Source: Opitutaceae bacterium TAV5 (GTDB taxonomy: Bacteria > Verrucomicrobiota > Verrucomicrobiia > Opitutales > Opitutaceae). Taken from it: DNA of 64,000 nucleotides. Shown one piece after another: positions 16,549 through 24,763 of this stretch; positions within the stretch are counted from its first letter, which is position 1, and every line of letters begins with the position of its first letter. A program made the position numbers and the translations under genes. The stretch spans positions 2,155,001-2,219,000 of the forward strand of contig CP007053.1 in the NCBI GenBank assembly GCA_000242935.3, given 5' to 3'. The notes beneath the pieces are model-generated. The model ran no database searches. It was given only the letters and a program-made list of their open reading frames with translations, and had not been told where the DNA came from.

Positions 16549-18588
16549 TCATTCCCCATCAATGCGCAACCGGATTGTCGCCTCACGCACAGGCCTGGCG
16601 AAGTCGATGCCCACACGTGTCCCTGCCGGCAGGCTGTCAGGTACAATGCCAAAAATCGGCTCCTCCTTCACCACGAGACCAGCGGTTCCCGATGTTTCGC
16701 TTTTGCCATCCCAAGAAACCCGCACTCCGCTCAGCCCCTGTCGCACGACAAACCGCCGCGCTTCCTCATCGACGGCCTCGCGAGCCTGTTTGCCCTGTAG
16801 CACCAGCGCCGTGCCAAAAGCTTGCGGCGCCGCGCCATCGCGGAAACGCACCCGGTCCACGATTTCCAGACTCCCCTTTCCCGTCACTCCATCGTTACGG
16901 CGAAATACAAACGTCCGCGTCAACCGCTCCAGTTCCGGCACGTCATAGGCGCTCGTCAGGTCGATCTCCCACGTATCGGCGGCATCGGTGAATTCGGTCC
17001 GCATCGTCATCGCCTTCGCCGCCGCGCCCGTCCGCTGCAACTTGCCGGCCACGCGCGGCACGGGATGACCGAAGGAGTTGAGCACGCCGCTCGTATAGCG
17101 CTTCGGCCCGAACGTATCCTTGACGTAGGTGTCGCCGCCGAGATCGGTCAGCACGCGCCGTCCGTCGCATACAAGGACAAACGAGCCGAGATCGTTGTGG
17201 TTATGAGGCTGGTTGTTGTTTCCCCCTTTGAACGCCGCCGCCAGTCCCTGCTCCGCCGGTTGCCGGCGGACGATGAGCGCGCCGCCGTCGGGAAACCAGT
17301 CGCGCAAGGGTAACATGCCGCCGTCTCTTGCCGTCGTCCGCCGTGCAGCCGCCGTCCGCTCCGCCGGACGCGGCAGGGAGATATCCAGTGCCGCCTGGTA
17401 AAGCGGCTCGTCGGTCAGGTCCGGCTCTCCCGTCACGGCTCCGAGCCCGAAACGGAGGGCGCTGAAAGCGACCAGCAAAGGAGAAGGGCGGGGCGAAAGT
17501 TTCACGTCACTGAAAGCCGGATACACGCCGCCGGCGATCTGCCAGCGTGCGCCAAATTCAGCTATTCGCCTGGCCTGGCCATCGGCCAGCAAATCGACCT
17601 TGCCTCCCGTCGCCAGCCGCAGCGTCTCCGCACCCGCCACGTAGTGACCGAAGCCATAATTCCAGTAATCGAGTCCCTCGTGGCAGAATCCGTCGTTGCC
17701 AAAGCCGGCCACATACCGCCGCGTGGCAGCCTCAAACGCTCCCGCGAATTCCGCCCGCTCCGCGGCGTCGTCCACCAGGAGCAATGCCGCGCCGAGAACA
17801 CCCGCATGGCAGACGGCGTTCCAGTTGTTGGTTGTCGTCACCCACCACCAGCCACGCGCGTCGCCGGAGCGCACGCGTGCGAGATACGGGGCGAGCACGC
17901 GCTCGCGCACCTCGGTACGAATGCGTTCACGGATCGAAGGTGCAAGCCGGTCCCCAAGCAGCCAGTCGGCAGTCGCCAGCGTCCAGGCGCGTGAGGCCGC
18001 ACCAAGGTCAACGTAGGTGCGTATATCGGCAGCGTTGCCAGCCTGCGCAGCATGCGCCGGCAAGACCCAGGCGGATTCGTCGAGGATGGCCGAGATGGTG
18101 GCTTCGGCCAGCGAAACGAAATGTTCGCCCGTGTTTTCCGCAATCGCACCGTCCGGGTTTTCCTCCGTCAGACCTGCAACCAGCACAAACGTATTGAGCC
18201 GGGAGAGACGCGCCTGGTAGGGCTGCTCGAAGGCTTTGCGCTGTCCGGTCTTCTGGAAGTCGTCATAGAGTTCTTGCGGAAGAGCGGGCACCGGCTGGCG
18301 CGCCATCGATTTCGCCTGCCGCCGCAAGGCTGCGGCAACGGCCGGATTGGCCTCCGCCCGGGTACCCCAGAATGCCCTGTCCTCAAGGGACGGCGCGAGG
18401 CCGGTGCGGGGCGTTGCGGCGATCCATCCGGCAAGCTGCGCGACGCGAATCGGATCGGGCACGAAAGCGGGAGTTGTATTTTGAGCCGCGCTGGCGGCGG
18501 ATACGGGAGGCATCGAAACAGGCAGCAGCGGCAAGGTGACCGCAGGCCAGAAAGCGCAGCGCAGGAACAGGTGAGGGCGAAATGACAT
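16549..18588 (-). CDS. Heparinase II/III family polysaccharide lyase (locus B)
   Basis: A secreted lyase of 679 residues, paralogous over its whole length to the protein at 6114-8108. The start at 18588 gives MSFRPHLFLRCAFWPAVTLPLL and a signal ending near SAASAAQ. It keeps TTTNNWNAVCHAG, DGFCHEGLDYWNYGFGHY and FKGGNNNQPHNHNDLGSF, so the presumed catalytic region is intact. Its transcription diverges from the locus B lacI-type gene, with a palindrome (B1) in the gap. It differs from its paralog mainly around residues 430-470, where it has a Thr/Arg-rich insert, which may reflect a different substrate. Confidence 0.87.
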   Translation of the reverse strand: MSFRPHLFLRCAFWPAVTLPLLPVSMPPVSAASAAQNTTPAFVPDPIRVAQLAGWIAATPRTGLAPSLEDRAFWGTRAEANPAVAAALRRQAKSMARQPVPALPQELYDDFQKTGQRKAFEQPYQARLSRLNTFVLVAGLTEENPDGAIAENTGEHFVSLAEATISAILDESAWVLPAHAAQAGNAADIRTYVDLGAASRAWTLATADWLLGDRLAPSIRERIRTEVRERVLAPYLARVRSGDARGWWWVTTTNNWNAVCHAGVLGAALLLVDDAAERAEFAGAFEAATRRYVAGFGNDGFCHEGLDYWNYGFGHYVAGAETLRLATGGKVDLLADGQARRIAEFGARWQIAGGVYPAFSDVKLSPRPSPLLVAFSALRFGLGAVTGEPDLTDEPLYQAALDISLPRPAERTAAARRTTARDGGMLPLRDWFPDGGALIVRRQPAEQGLAAAFKGGNNNQPHNHNDLGSFVLVCDGRRVLTDLGGDTYVKDTFGPKRYTSGVLNSFGHPVPRVAGKLQRTGAAAKAMTMRTEFTDAADTWEIDLTSAYDVPELERLTRTFVFRRNDGVTGKGSLEIVDRVRFRDGAAPQAFGTALVLQGKQAREAVDEEARRFVVRQGLSGVRVSWDGKSETSGTAGLVVKEEPIFGIVPDSLPAGTRVGIDFARPVREATIRLRIDGE

Positions 18589-18703
18589 GGAGATCGGGAT
18601 TACGGGAATCGGAAAGACGGGAAAAGGCCGCCGGGGAAGCGGCAGGCAGGCACAGCACCGGCCACCGTGCAGAATTTCAGCTGGTTGGGCGAAGTCTCGT
18701 TTG

Positions 18704-18717
18704 CTATCACAGGAGAG
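18704..18717. promoter_or_regulatory. Operator-like site B1
   Basis: CTATC-ACAG-GAGAG in the gap between the divergent heparinase and lacI-type genes of locus B. The preceding bases CGTTTG are shared with sites at 10354 and 20648. Less perfect than the locus A copies. Confidence 0.4.
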
Positions 18718-18750
18718 CACACAAACCAGGATAACAAAAGCGCTTCCGGC

Positions 18751-19857
18751 ATGGCCCGTTCCTCCTCATCACCCAAGGCTTCTGCAACCGCAGCCACGTC
18801 CGCGGCATCCGGCGACGCGACATCCGCTTCCGCCTCGCGCCGGATAACGCACCGGGACATCGCGCAAAAACTCGGCGTGCATCGCACTACCGTTTCGATG
18901 GCGTTGCGCAAGCACCCCAGCATTCCGGAGGAGACACGCGAACGGGTTGTCCGTGCAGCTCAAGAAATGGACTATGTGCCCGATCCCATGCTTTCCGCAC
19001 TCTCCGCCTACCGCAGTTCTCGACGGCCCGCCGCTTTTCAGGGCGTGCTCGCCTGGGTCGTCAACACAACCGGCGGTTACGACTGGACCGCATCCAGCAT
19101 TTACAGCGGCTACCATGCCGGCGCCCGGGCCGGAGCCCGGCGTCACGGCTTCACTATGGAAACGGTGGATATGGGTGCTCCCGGCATGACGCCGGCCCGC
19201 ATTGCCCGCGCCCTTCGCGCCCGCTCTATTTCCGGCCTGCTGCTTTGCCCGCAACCCCGCGCCCGCATGTCGCTGGATTTTCCCTGGGAGGAATTTTCCG
19301 CCGTCACCTTTGGCTACACCCTGGAACAACCCGGCCTGCACACCATTGTTCCCGCCCAGTATCGCAATCTCACCCGGGCCATGCGCGAACTCCTCCGCCG
19401 TGGCTACCGCCGCCCGGGTCTTGTCTTTCACGACAGCCATGACCTCCGGAGTGACCACAACTATCTCGGCGCCTGGTACGCCGAGTGTCACTTCCTGGCC
19501 TCGCGTGTCGAGCCGCTGCTGTTCGAAACCTGGCCCGACTACCGCAAGCCACTCGAAGCCTGGCTGCACAAGTGGCGTCCTGATGCAATCATTGCCGGCG
19601 CAACCAATATCATGACGCATCTCGCAGACATCGGCATGGCGGTGCCGGATGATGTGGCCGTTGTCTGCCCGGGCCTCGGCGATGCCAGTTCGACGGTTTC
19701 GGGAATATTCGAGGAGCCTGTCCATGTCGGCGAGATCGCCGTCGATTTTCTCGTCGCGATGATGCACCGCAACGAACGCGGCATCCCTGCCCACCAGCAA
19801 CGCATCCACGTCGAGGGTTCCTGGGTCGAAGGGAAGACCATCCGGCCGGCCTCCTGA
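18751..19857 (+). CDS. LacI family transcriptional regulator (locus B)
   Basis: A 368-residue paralog of the regulator at 10367-11440. After a Ser/Ala-rich leader, the helix-turn-helix ITHRDIAQKLGVHRTTVSMAL has a recognition helix identical to that of the locus A protein. The effector domain keeps ARSISGLLLCPQPRAR, HDLRSDHNYLGAW and FETWPDYRKPLEAWLHKW. I use the ATG at 18751; upstream codons in frame read through the operator-like region and are unlikely to be translated. It is divergent from the heparinase gene and convergent with the pseudopilin gene. Cross-regulation between loci A and B is likely from the shared recognition helix but untested. Confidence 0.88.
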   Translation: MARSSSSPKASATAATSAASGDATSASASRRITHRDIAQKLGVHRTTVSMALRKHPSIPEETRERVVRAAQEMDYVPDPMLSALSAYRSSRRPAAFQGVLAWVVNTTGGYDWTASSIYSGYHAGARAGARRHGFTMETVDMGAPGMTPARIARALRARSISGLLLCPQPRARMSLDFPWEEFSAVTFGYTLEQPGLHTIVPAQYRNLTRAMRELLRRGYRRPGLVFHDSHDLRSDHNYLGAWYAECHFLASRVEPLLFETWPDYRKPLEAWLHKWRPDAIIAGATNIMTHLADIGMAVPDDVAVVCPGLGDASSTVSGIFEEPVHVGEIAVDFLVAMMHRNERGIPAHQQRIHVEGSWVEGKTIRPAS

Positions 19858-19881
19858 AGGGACTGCGGGGGGACCACCCGC

Positions 19882-20595
19882 TTACAGTTTCCACTGGTCC
19901 ACTGGCAGCGCGTTGACGTCGAGAGCCTTCACGTGCCAGTCCATCCACAGGACGTTGCGCACGTTGCCGTGCGCCGGTTTGGGCGGAACGTCTGCGCCGG
20001 GCCAGATTTCGTTGTCCAGATCCCATAGGGCCATCTCATGCGACGGCCTGGCTACAGCCGACCAGCGGATCGGCTTGTTCCCGTCCGGAGCATAACCGAA
20101 AGACCGGCCCCGTCCGCCAGCGGCCAGGTCTACATTGCGCGCCGCTGCGGTTCGTAAATATTTCTGGTCGGCGGGCGCGTTTCTCGACCACGCCGGACAG
20201 GCAAAAATTTCGGCCCGCCGCTCCGTACCCGGCGACGGTGCCGGAAGACCCAGGTAGCGCCAGATGAACGAGCCAAGTCTCCCGTCCGCGCCATCGTTGT
20301 CCCTGTAAAGCGGGTCCATTCCCGTATAGAGCGGCCCCGGCAACAGATCCTTGTTCTCGATGGTGTAGGCGGCGATGGCCACACCAAGCTGCCGGAGATT
20401 CGACGCACAGGCCACGCGGTTGGCGGCCCGCCGCACCGAGGCAACCGTGGGGACGAGAATGGCGGCGAGAATGCCGATGATCGTGATGACGGTCAGCAAC
20501 TCGATCAACGTAAACGCTCCGCGCCGCGAACGAGGTGAGGCAGGGCGACGGAGAAACGGCGCAGCGGGGAAGCAGAAGGAAGCGGGTGTTTTCAT
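19882..20595 (-). CDS. Orphan prepilin-type (pseudopilin-like) protein, locus B
   Basis: A 237-residue protein with a 27-residue basic leader and [25 protein letters not shown]. Position -1 is Ala and Glu5 is present. The globular part has [33 protein letters not shown] and ends [18 protein letters not shown], the same DWH variant as in the locus A paralog. It is convergent with the lacI-type gene (24 bases apart) and divergent from the PEP-CTERM gene. A palindrome (B2) lies 53 bases upstream of its start. Confidence 0.87.
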   Translation of the reverse strand: MKTPASFCFPAAPFLRRPASPRSRRGAFTLIELLTVITIIGILAAILVPTVASVRRAANRVACASNLRQLGVAIAAYTIENKDLLPGPLYTGMDPLYRDNDGADGRLGSFIWRYLGLPAPSPGTERRAEIFACPAWSRNAPADQKYLRTAAARNVDLAAGGRGRSFGYAPDGNKPIRWSAVARPSHEMALWDLDNEIWPGADVPPKPAHGNVRNVLWMDWHVKALDVNALPVDQWKL

Positions 20596-20647
20596 GGTAA
20601 CACCCGCACTGTGCAGAAAGGGACGATGGTTGGCGATTTTTCGTTTG

Positions 20648-20661
20648 CTCTCTCAGGATAC
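20648..20661. promoter_or_regulatory. Operator-like site B2
   Basis: CTCTC-TCAG-GATAC, preceded by CGTTTG as at 10354 and 18704. It lies 53 bases upstream of the pseudopilin start, the same spacing as site A1 from the locus A pseudopilin. Confidence 0.4.
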
Positions 20662-20816
20662 CTCTCTGGACACGGCTTCATTTTTCATGGCCGGCATAGT
20701 ATGCCCGCTATCCTTCCTGTTCTCTTTTCGGCGCCCGTTCGACAAATATCATCTCATTGCCACCCAATACCGATTCCTCTGTTTCCTCCCTTGAAGATGA
20801 AGGGGCGAGACTCTCA

Positions 20817-20830
20817 TTCTCCTGAGAGAG
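20817..20830. promoter_or_regulatory. Operator-like site B3
   Basis: TTCTC-CTGA-GAGAG, close to A2 (TTATC-CTGA-GATAA) and in the same position relative to the PEP-CTERM gene (about 110-130 bases upstream). Confidence 0.45.
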
Positions 20831-20940
20831 TTATAGCATGCTTGTTTGTTTCTCCGAGCGGGTATCGGTTGGCCGGGAAAAGTCCGCTCCTCCTTTGCGG
20901 ACGGTGCTCACCTGAAACGAACAACCTTGTCCCACCCGTC

Positions 20941-21741
20941 ATGAAACACTGTCTCCCCCTCCTCGCGTTTGCCCTGGCCACCACGGCGCACGCCGCTGTT
21001 GTGCTCACGGACAACTTCAATGATACTTCCAACTGGACCAAAGCCGGTGATCCCTTCACTGCCGAATCCACTGCCGACACCGGCAACCTCTTCGGTGGGG
21101 GCACGGAAAACAATTACCTCAATCTGGTTTTCACGGCAGGCAGCAGTATCCACGTTCTTCACACCGCCCAGTCCCTGTCCCTTGGCACGACCGGACAAAT
21201 CGCGTTCGACTTTTATGAGCCGGTTGTCGATGGCGCCACCGGTGCTGGCATCATTCTGCGCCTTGGAACAAATACCGGCAACGGAGGTACCGCCTTTGCC
21301 GTGTCTCTCCGGCGAGGCGGCCTCTTTGCCGCCAACCTGCCCTCCGTGGGCGTTGACACGGCTAATCCGATCGCAACCTACAGCCAGCTTTCCCGGCACA
21401 CGCTGACGGTTGTTTTCAACAACACCGCCAGCTCCATTTCGTACGGAAATGACAACTACACGCTGGCTGGCAGCCAGATCGATGTATGGCTGGACGGCGC
21501 CCGGGTTGGCTCCGGGCTCGCAGCGGTTGCGGGCAACAGCCTCACAGGTTCAAACATCACGACGATCAACTTCACCGACAAGGCCGGCACCGCCAGCACA
21601 CTCTACCTCGACAATTTCGAGGCGCGCACCGACATCACCATCGGCACCACCGTTCCCGAACCCGCTACCGAGGCAACGCTCGCAGGCCTGCTGGCGCTTG
21701 CCGGAACCTTGGTTTTGCGCCACTGGCGCCGTCGTGGCTGA
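20941..21741 (+). CDS. PEP-CTERM sorting domain protein (locus B)
   Basis: A 266-residue exported protein starting MKHCLPLLAFALATTAHAAVV, a short signal peptide. The middle is a lectin-like beta-sandwich with DNFNDTSNWTKAG, TGQIAFDFYEP and a typical STLYLDNFEARTD end. The C-terminal exosortase tail is VPEPATEATLAGLL, a hydrophobic stretch and RHWRRRG. It overlaps the transporter gene by eight bases (GTG 21734, TGA 21739), so translation is probably coupled. The body differs strongly from its locus A counterpart even though gene order is kept. Confidence 0.87.
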   Translation: MKHCLPLLAFALATTAHAAVVLTDNFNDTSNWTKAGDPFTAESTADTGNLFGGGTENNYLNLVFTAGSSIHVLHTAQSLSLGTTGQIAFDFYEPVVDGATGAGIILRLGTNTGNGGTAFAVSLRRGGLFAANLPSVGVDTANPIATYSQLSRHTLTVVFNNTASSISYGNDNYTLAGSQIDVWLDGARVGSGLAAVAGNSLTGSNITTINFTDKAGTASTLYLDNFEARTDITIGTTVPEPATEATLAGLLALAGTLVLRHWRRRG

Positions 21742-23119
21742 ACCGGCGAAATCCGCCAAAATCTGGCGTGTCGGCACGCTCACCTACACAACAGGCGGCC
21801 TGCTCGTCGTTATTGGCTGGCTGCTTCTGGCCGGCTTTGCGTGGTCCATGCACGAGCATTCGGTCGGGCCGATGGCGCAGTGGTATCTTGATCATCTCAA
21901 CATTCCCAACCTGTCTTTCGGTTTGTTTGTCATGTCGTTCCCCTCGCTCATCGGCCTGCTTTCCGGGCCGATTATCAGCGTGCGGTCCGACCGTCATCGT
22001 GGACGGCTGGGACGGCGCATCCCGTTCCTGCTCATAATGGCCCCGATCGCCGCGCTGGGCATGATCGGCATCGCCTTCACGCCGGTCATCGCGCGGCAGC
22101 TTCACGCCAGCCTGCTACCCGCACAGAACGGGACGACCGTCGCCCTTGTCTGCCTTGGCCTGTCCGGAGCCGTATTCGCATTTGCCATCATTTCCACCCA
22201 GTCCGTTTTTGGCGGCCTCATCAACGATGTAGTCCCCGTGGAAATACTCGGTCGTTTCTGCGGCCTTTTGCGCGCGGCCAACCTGATTGCCGGCATCACC
22301 TTCAGCTACTGGATCATGGGCCTGGTGCCGGCCCGCTTCACCCTGATCCTGAGTGCTATCGGCATTTTCTACTGCACTGCCTTCATGTGGGGTTGCCACA
22401 AGGTGAGGGAAGGCAAGTACCCGCGGCCTTCGATGCACATCGCACGCCCCGAGCCGGACACCCGGAACCGGACAGTTGGAGGCGGATTCATCGCGGAGGT
22501 GCGAACCTATTGCCGTGAGTGCTTCACCCACCCGTATTATCTCGTGCTGTTCGCCATGCTGACGGCGGCCGCGCTGGCCTTCGGCCCCGTCAACGTGTTT
22601 TCAATTCCCTACGCACGCAGCCTTGGTGTGGACATGAATGTCTACGGAAAAATGCTCGCGATGACGTTCCTTATCCTGCTCGGGCTTTCCTGGTTTCTCG
22701 GATGGCTCTGCGACAGGTTTCATCCCCTGCGCATGGTGATGGTTGCGCTGGCCGCCTACACACTCGTCGCCGCGTGGGGGTCGATTTATGCCGGCACGTC
22801 CCGCGCTTTCTTGTGTGCATGGGTGATGCACGGCGTAATTTCCGGTTGCTACTGGGCCTGCGTCGCCTCGCTCGGCCAAAGGCTGTATCCGCATTCCCGA
22901 TTCGCCCAGTTCGCCTCGGCCGCCGCAATGTTGCTGGCAATTGGCAACATGATCATGGCTCCGGCAATCGGCGCGCTGATCGATGTGTCAGGAGGATGTT
23001 ACCGGATGACCTTTGCCATCGGTGCCCTGCTCGCCATGTCAGCCCTCGGTTGCGCCATCCATGTCCATGGAAGATTCACCGCACTGGGCGGCCCCTGCGC
23101 CTATGTCGCACCGGAATGA
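21734..23119 (+). CDS. MFS transporter, probably for sugars or oligosaccharides (locus B)
   Basis: A 461-residue inner-membrane transporter, paralogous to 12461-13918. The GTG at 21734 gives MAEPAKSAKIWRVGTLTYTTGG; the frame is open further upstream but only through the PEP-CTERM gene in another reading frame. It keeps SDRHRGRLGRRIPFLL, NVFSIPYARSLGVDMNVYGK and ends GGPCAYVAPE, matching the paralog's end. The central loop is shorter than in the locus A protein. The stop is followed within ten bases by the remains of a dehydrogenase gene, showing that the ancestral operon continued. Confidence 0.87.
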   Translation: MAEPAKSAKIWRVGTLTYTTGGLLVVIGWLLLAGFAWSMHEHSVGPMAQWYLDHLNIPNLSFGLFVMSFPSLIGLLSGPIISVRSDRHRGRLGRRIPFLLIMAPIAALGMIGIAFTPVIARQLHASLLPAQNGTTVALVCLGLSGAVFAFAIISTQSVFGGLINDVVPVEILGRFCGLLRAANLIAGITFSYWIMGLVPARFTLILSAIGIFYCTAFMWGCHKVREGKYPRPSMHIARPEPDTRNRTVGGGFIAEVRTYCRECFTHPYYLVLFAMLTAAALAFGPVNVFSIPYARSLGVDMNVYGKMLAMTFLILLGLSWFLGWLCDRFHPLRMVMVALAAYTLVAAWGSIYAGTSRAFLCAWVMHGVISGCYWACVASLGQRLYPHSRFAQFASAAAMLLAIGNMIMAPAIGALIDVSGGCYRMTFAIGALLAMSALGCAIHVHGRFTALGGPCAYVAPE

Positions 23120-23129
23120 TCCGCTTCCT

Positions 23130-23245
23130 CCGGCCACCTGCAAGCCGCGCTTGATGTCCTGACAATTGAACCCGTGCGTCCGATTCTCCCTGGTAAACCC
23201 TGTCCGGCGCGATCTGGTCCCCCACGCGACCTGACGACACCGTCC
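23130..23245 (+). pseudogene. Remnant of the 2-hydroxyacid dehydrogenase gene
   Basis: The plus strand reads CACCTGCAAGCCGCGCTTGA, then TTGAACCCGTG and GCGCGATCTGGTCCCCC, matching 14869-14970 of the intact locus A gene (coding GRLQAALDVLAIEPVP and IWSPH). It then jumps to GCGACCTGACGACACC, equal to the very end of that gene. About 950 bases at the 5' side and about 110 near the 3' end are missing. It sits exactly where the locus A gene order predicts a dehydrogenase. Confidence 0.8.
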
Positions 23246-23247
23246 GG

Positions 23248-24084
23248 TCAGGACACATCCGGCAGGGGCAATTCGGACGGGAAGACAAACTTGCAACCCT
23301 GCTCTGTCAGGTAATCCACAATACGGACGAACTCGGCGAATTTCTCATCATCCCATCCTCCCGCATGCCCCTGAAGGACAAAATACCCGGGACGGGGCTC
23401 CTGGCTCATCGCGGCTTCGAAACCTTTGACCAAGGCGGAGAGATTGGGTTTGTGAACGGGATTCTCGATGTTCACCGAACCCACCCGGCGGGCGACAAAT
23501 TTGCCTCCGGTGTCACGGGTATTCCCATACAACCAGACGCGGATTTCGGGGATTTCCGACAGCACGCGGGCGGTCGTGGCGTCGGTCGCGTTGAATGGCG
23601 CTCCAAACGCGACAAAGGTGACGCCGAGTTTCTCCTGTGCGAGTTGCATCCCCCGCAACAGGGAGTCGCGTTGTTTCTCATAACTGCTCCGGGAAAATTC
23701 CGTGACCCGGCCACCGTCTGCATCCTTCGAGCTGCCGTGGGTGTAACCGTGGTGCCAGAATTCGACCAGGCCGGTCGCCGCGATCTTTTTCAGCCCCGCG
23801 ATGTAGTCCGGATTATCGGCGGCAAGCGAGTTGCAGATGATGCCGACGGAAATCTTTATCTTCCGCTCGACCGCAAAATCCACGACCCGTTGCCAGGCGG
23901 CAGGAACCTTGCCGTCACGCGCCCGCATGTCGTCCAGCTTGAGCACGATCAATGGCGCTTCTGCCGCCGTCGGCTCCGGCGTGGGCGGGGTTGCGGCCGC
24001 CAGGCGGCCACAGCCGGCAAACAGGAGGATCGCAGCGAACAGGAAGGGACCGGACAGGAACGGGAAGCAACGGGGAGACTTCAT
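23248..24084 (-). CDS. Polysaccharide deacetylase-like lipoprotein (locus B)
   Basis: A 278-residue NodB-like protein. The start at 24084 gives a signal ending ILLFAGC, a good lipobox, so the mature protein is probably a lipoprotein beginning at Cys. The domain shows IVLKLDDMRARDG, where Asp-Asp matches the metal-binding TFDDG motif, and EFWHHGYTHGSS, matching the HxxxH metal motif. FGAPFNATD and RPGYFVLQGHAGGWDDEKF follow. It would remove N- or O-acetyl groups from a glycan outside the cytoplasm, fitting the heparinase of the same locus. Only its last third survives in locus A (15133-15290). Confidence 0.83.
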   Translation of the reverse strand: MKSPRCFPFLSGPFLFAAILLFAGCGRLAAATPPTPEPTAAEAPLIVLKLDDMRARDGKVPAAWQRVVDFAVERKIKISVGIICNSLAADNPDYIAGLKKIAATGLVEFWHHGYTHGSSKDADGGRVTEFSRSSYEKQRDSLLRGMQLAQEKLGVTFVAFGAPFNATDATTARVLSEIPEIRVWLYGNTRDTGGKFVARRVGSVNIENPVHKPNLSALVKGFEAAMSQEPRPGYFVLQGHAGGWDDEKFAEFVRIVDYLTEQGCKFVFPSELPLPDVS

Positions 24085-24133
24085 GAGGTCATGCAACTTG
24101 GCGGCACCAGATCATGTTGCGAACTTTCTTTCA

Positions 24134-24147
24134 TTCTCCCGGGTGAA
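24134..24147. promoter_or_regulatory. Operator-like site B4
   Basis: TTCTC-CCGG-GTGAA, 50 bases upstream of the deacetylase start. It fits the same inverted-repeat pattern as the other locus A/B sites and would place the deacetylase in the same regulon. Confidence 0.35.
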
Positions 24148-24188
24148 CAGGGAGCGGCTCGGGGCGATATTGGCGGCGGGAAGCCGTC

Positions 24189-24683
24189 TCAGTGCGCGTG
24201 CCCCTCGGGCGCCACACCCCAGGCCCAAAGCCTGGCCGACCATATTTCACGACCATCGCGGCGCAGGGTCAGCTTCACCTTGCGATGTTCGAGCGGATTG
24301 ATCGTCGCCTTCGTCGGACCGAAGGCGCTCCGCTCCGCGTTCCATGTCAGCCGCTCCGCGCCGAATGGTCCCGCGATTTCCATCACCGCGCCCGTGACGG
24401 GCGACGGGCGGACGATCACCGCCAGATGTTCTCCCGGCCAGCCAAGCTCCACGGTGCTCACCACGCCCTCGATCGTCGTGTCGTAGATCGCGCCGTAGAG
24501 TTCGCCGCGTTTCACATGCGCCGCCTTTTCCTCGAGATGTTTCTGGTAAAACGGCGTGGCAATGATCGTGCCCACGATCGCGAGCACCACCGCAACCGCA
24601 GCCACGAGCATCCACTGGCGGCGTCCCCAACGCCTCACCGGCGCCGGGCTGACAAGAACGGGTTCATCGGAGAAAGCACTCAT
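24189..24683 (-). CDS. Small single-pass membrane protein of unknown function
   Basis: A 164-residue protein not assigned to a family. From the ATG at 24683 it has a short cytoplasmic head with APVRRWGRRQ, one hydrophobic segment WMLVAAVAVVLAIVGTIIAT (about residues 24-43), and a likely periplasmic domain with GAIYDTTIEGVVSTVELGWPGEH and LTLRRDGREIWSARLWAWG. No cysteines or catalytic motif stand out. It sits between the deacetylase and an IclR regulator, all on the minus strand. Confidence 0.7.
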   Translation of the reverse strand: MSAFSDEPVLVSPAPVRRWGRRQWMLVAAVAVVLAIVGTIIATPFYQKHLEEKAAHVKRGELYGAIYDTTIEGVVSTVELGWPGEHLAVIVRPSPVTGAVMEIAGPFGAERLTWNAERSAFGPTKATINPLEHRKVKLTLRRDGREIWSARLWAWGVAPEGHAH

Positions 24684-24763
24684 GTTGCGACGGATGAGAA
24701 ACACGAAGCCGTCACATGGCAACGCGCTTGTGAGCAATGAAAAACAGCCGGCGCCCGCCTCTT

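Larger units (their letters stand above)
20596..20940. other. Intergenic control region between pseudopilin and PEP-CTERM genes of locus B
   Basis: These 345 bases hold no convincing gene. They contain two copies of the locus A/B palindrome, at 20648-20661 and 20817-20830, one near each divergent gene, and should include both promoters. A downstream ATG at 20941 with a proper signal peptide was preferred over longer frames that cross this region. Confidence 0.5.
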
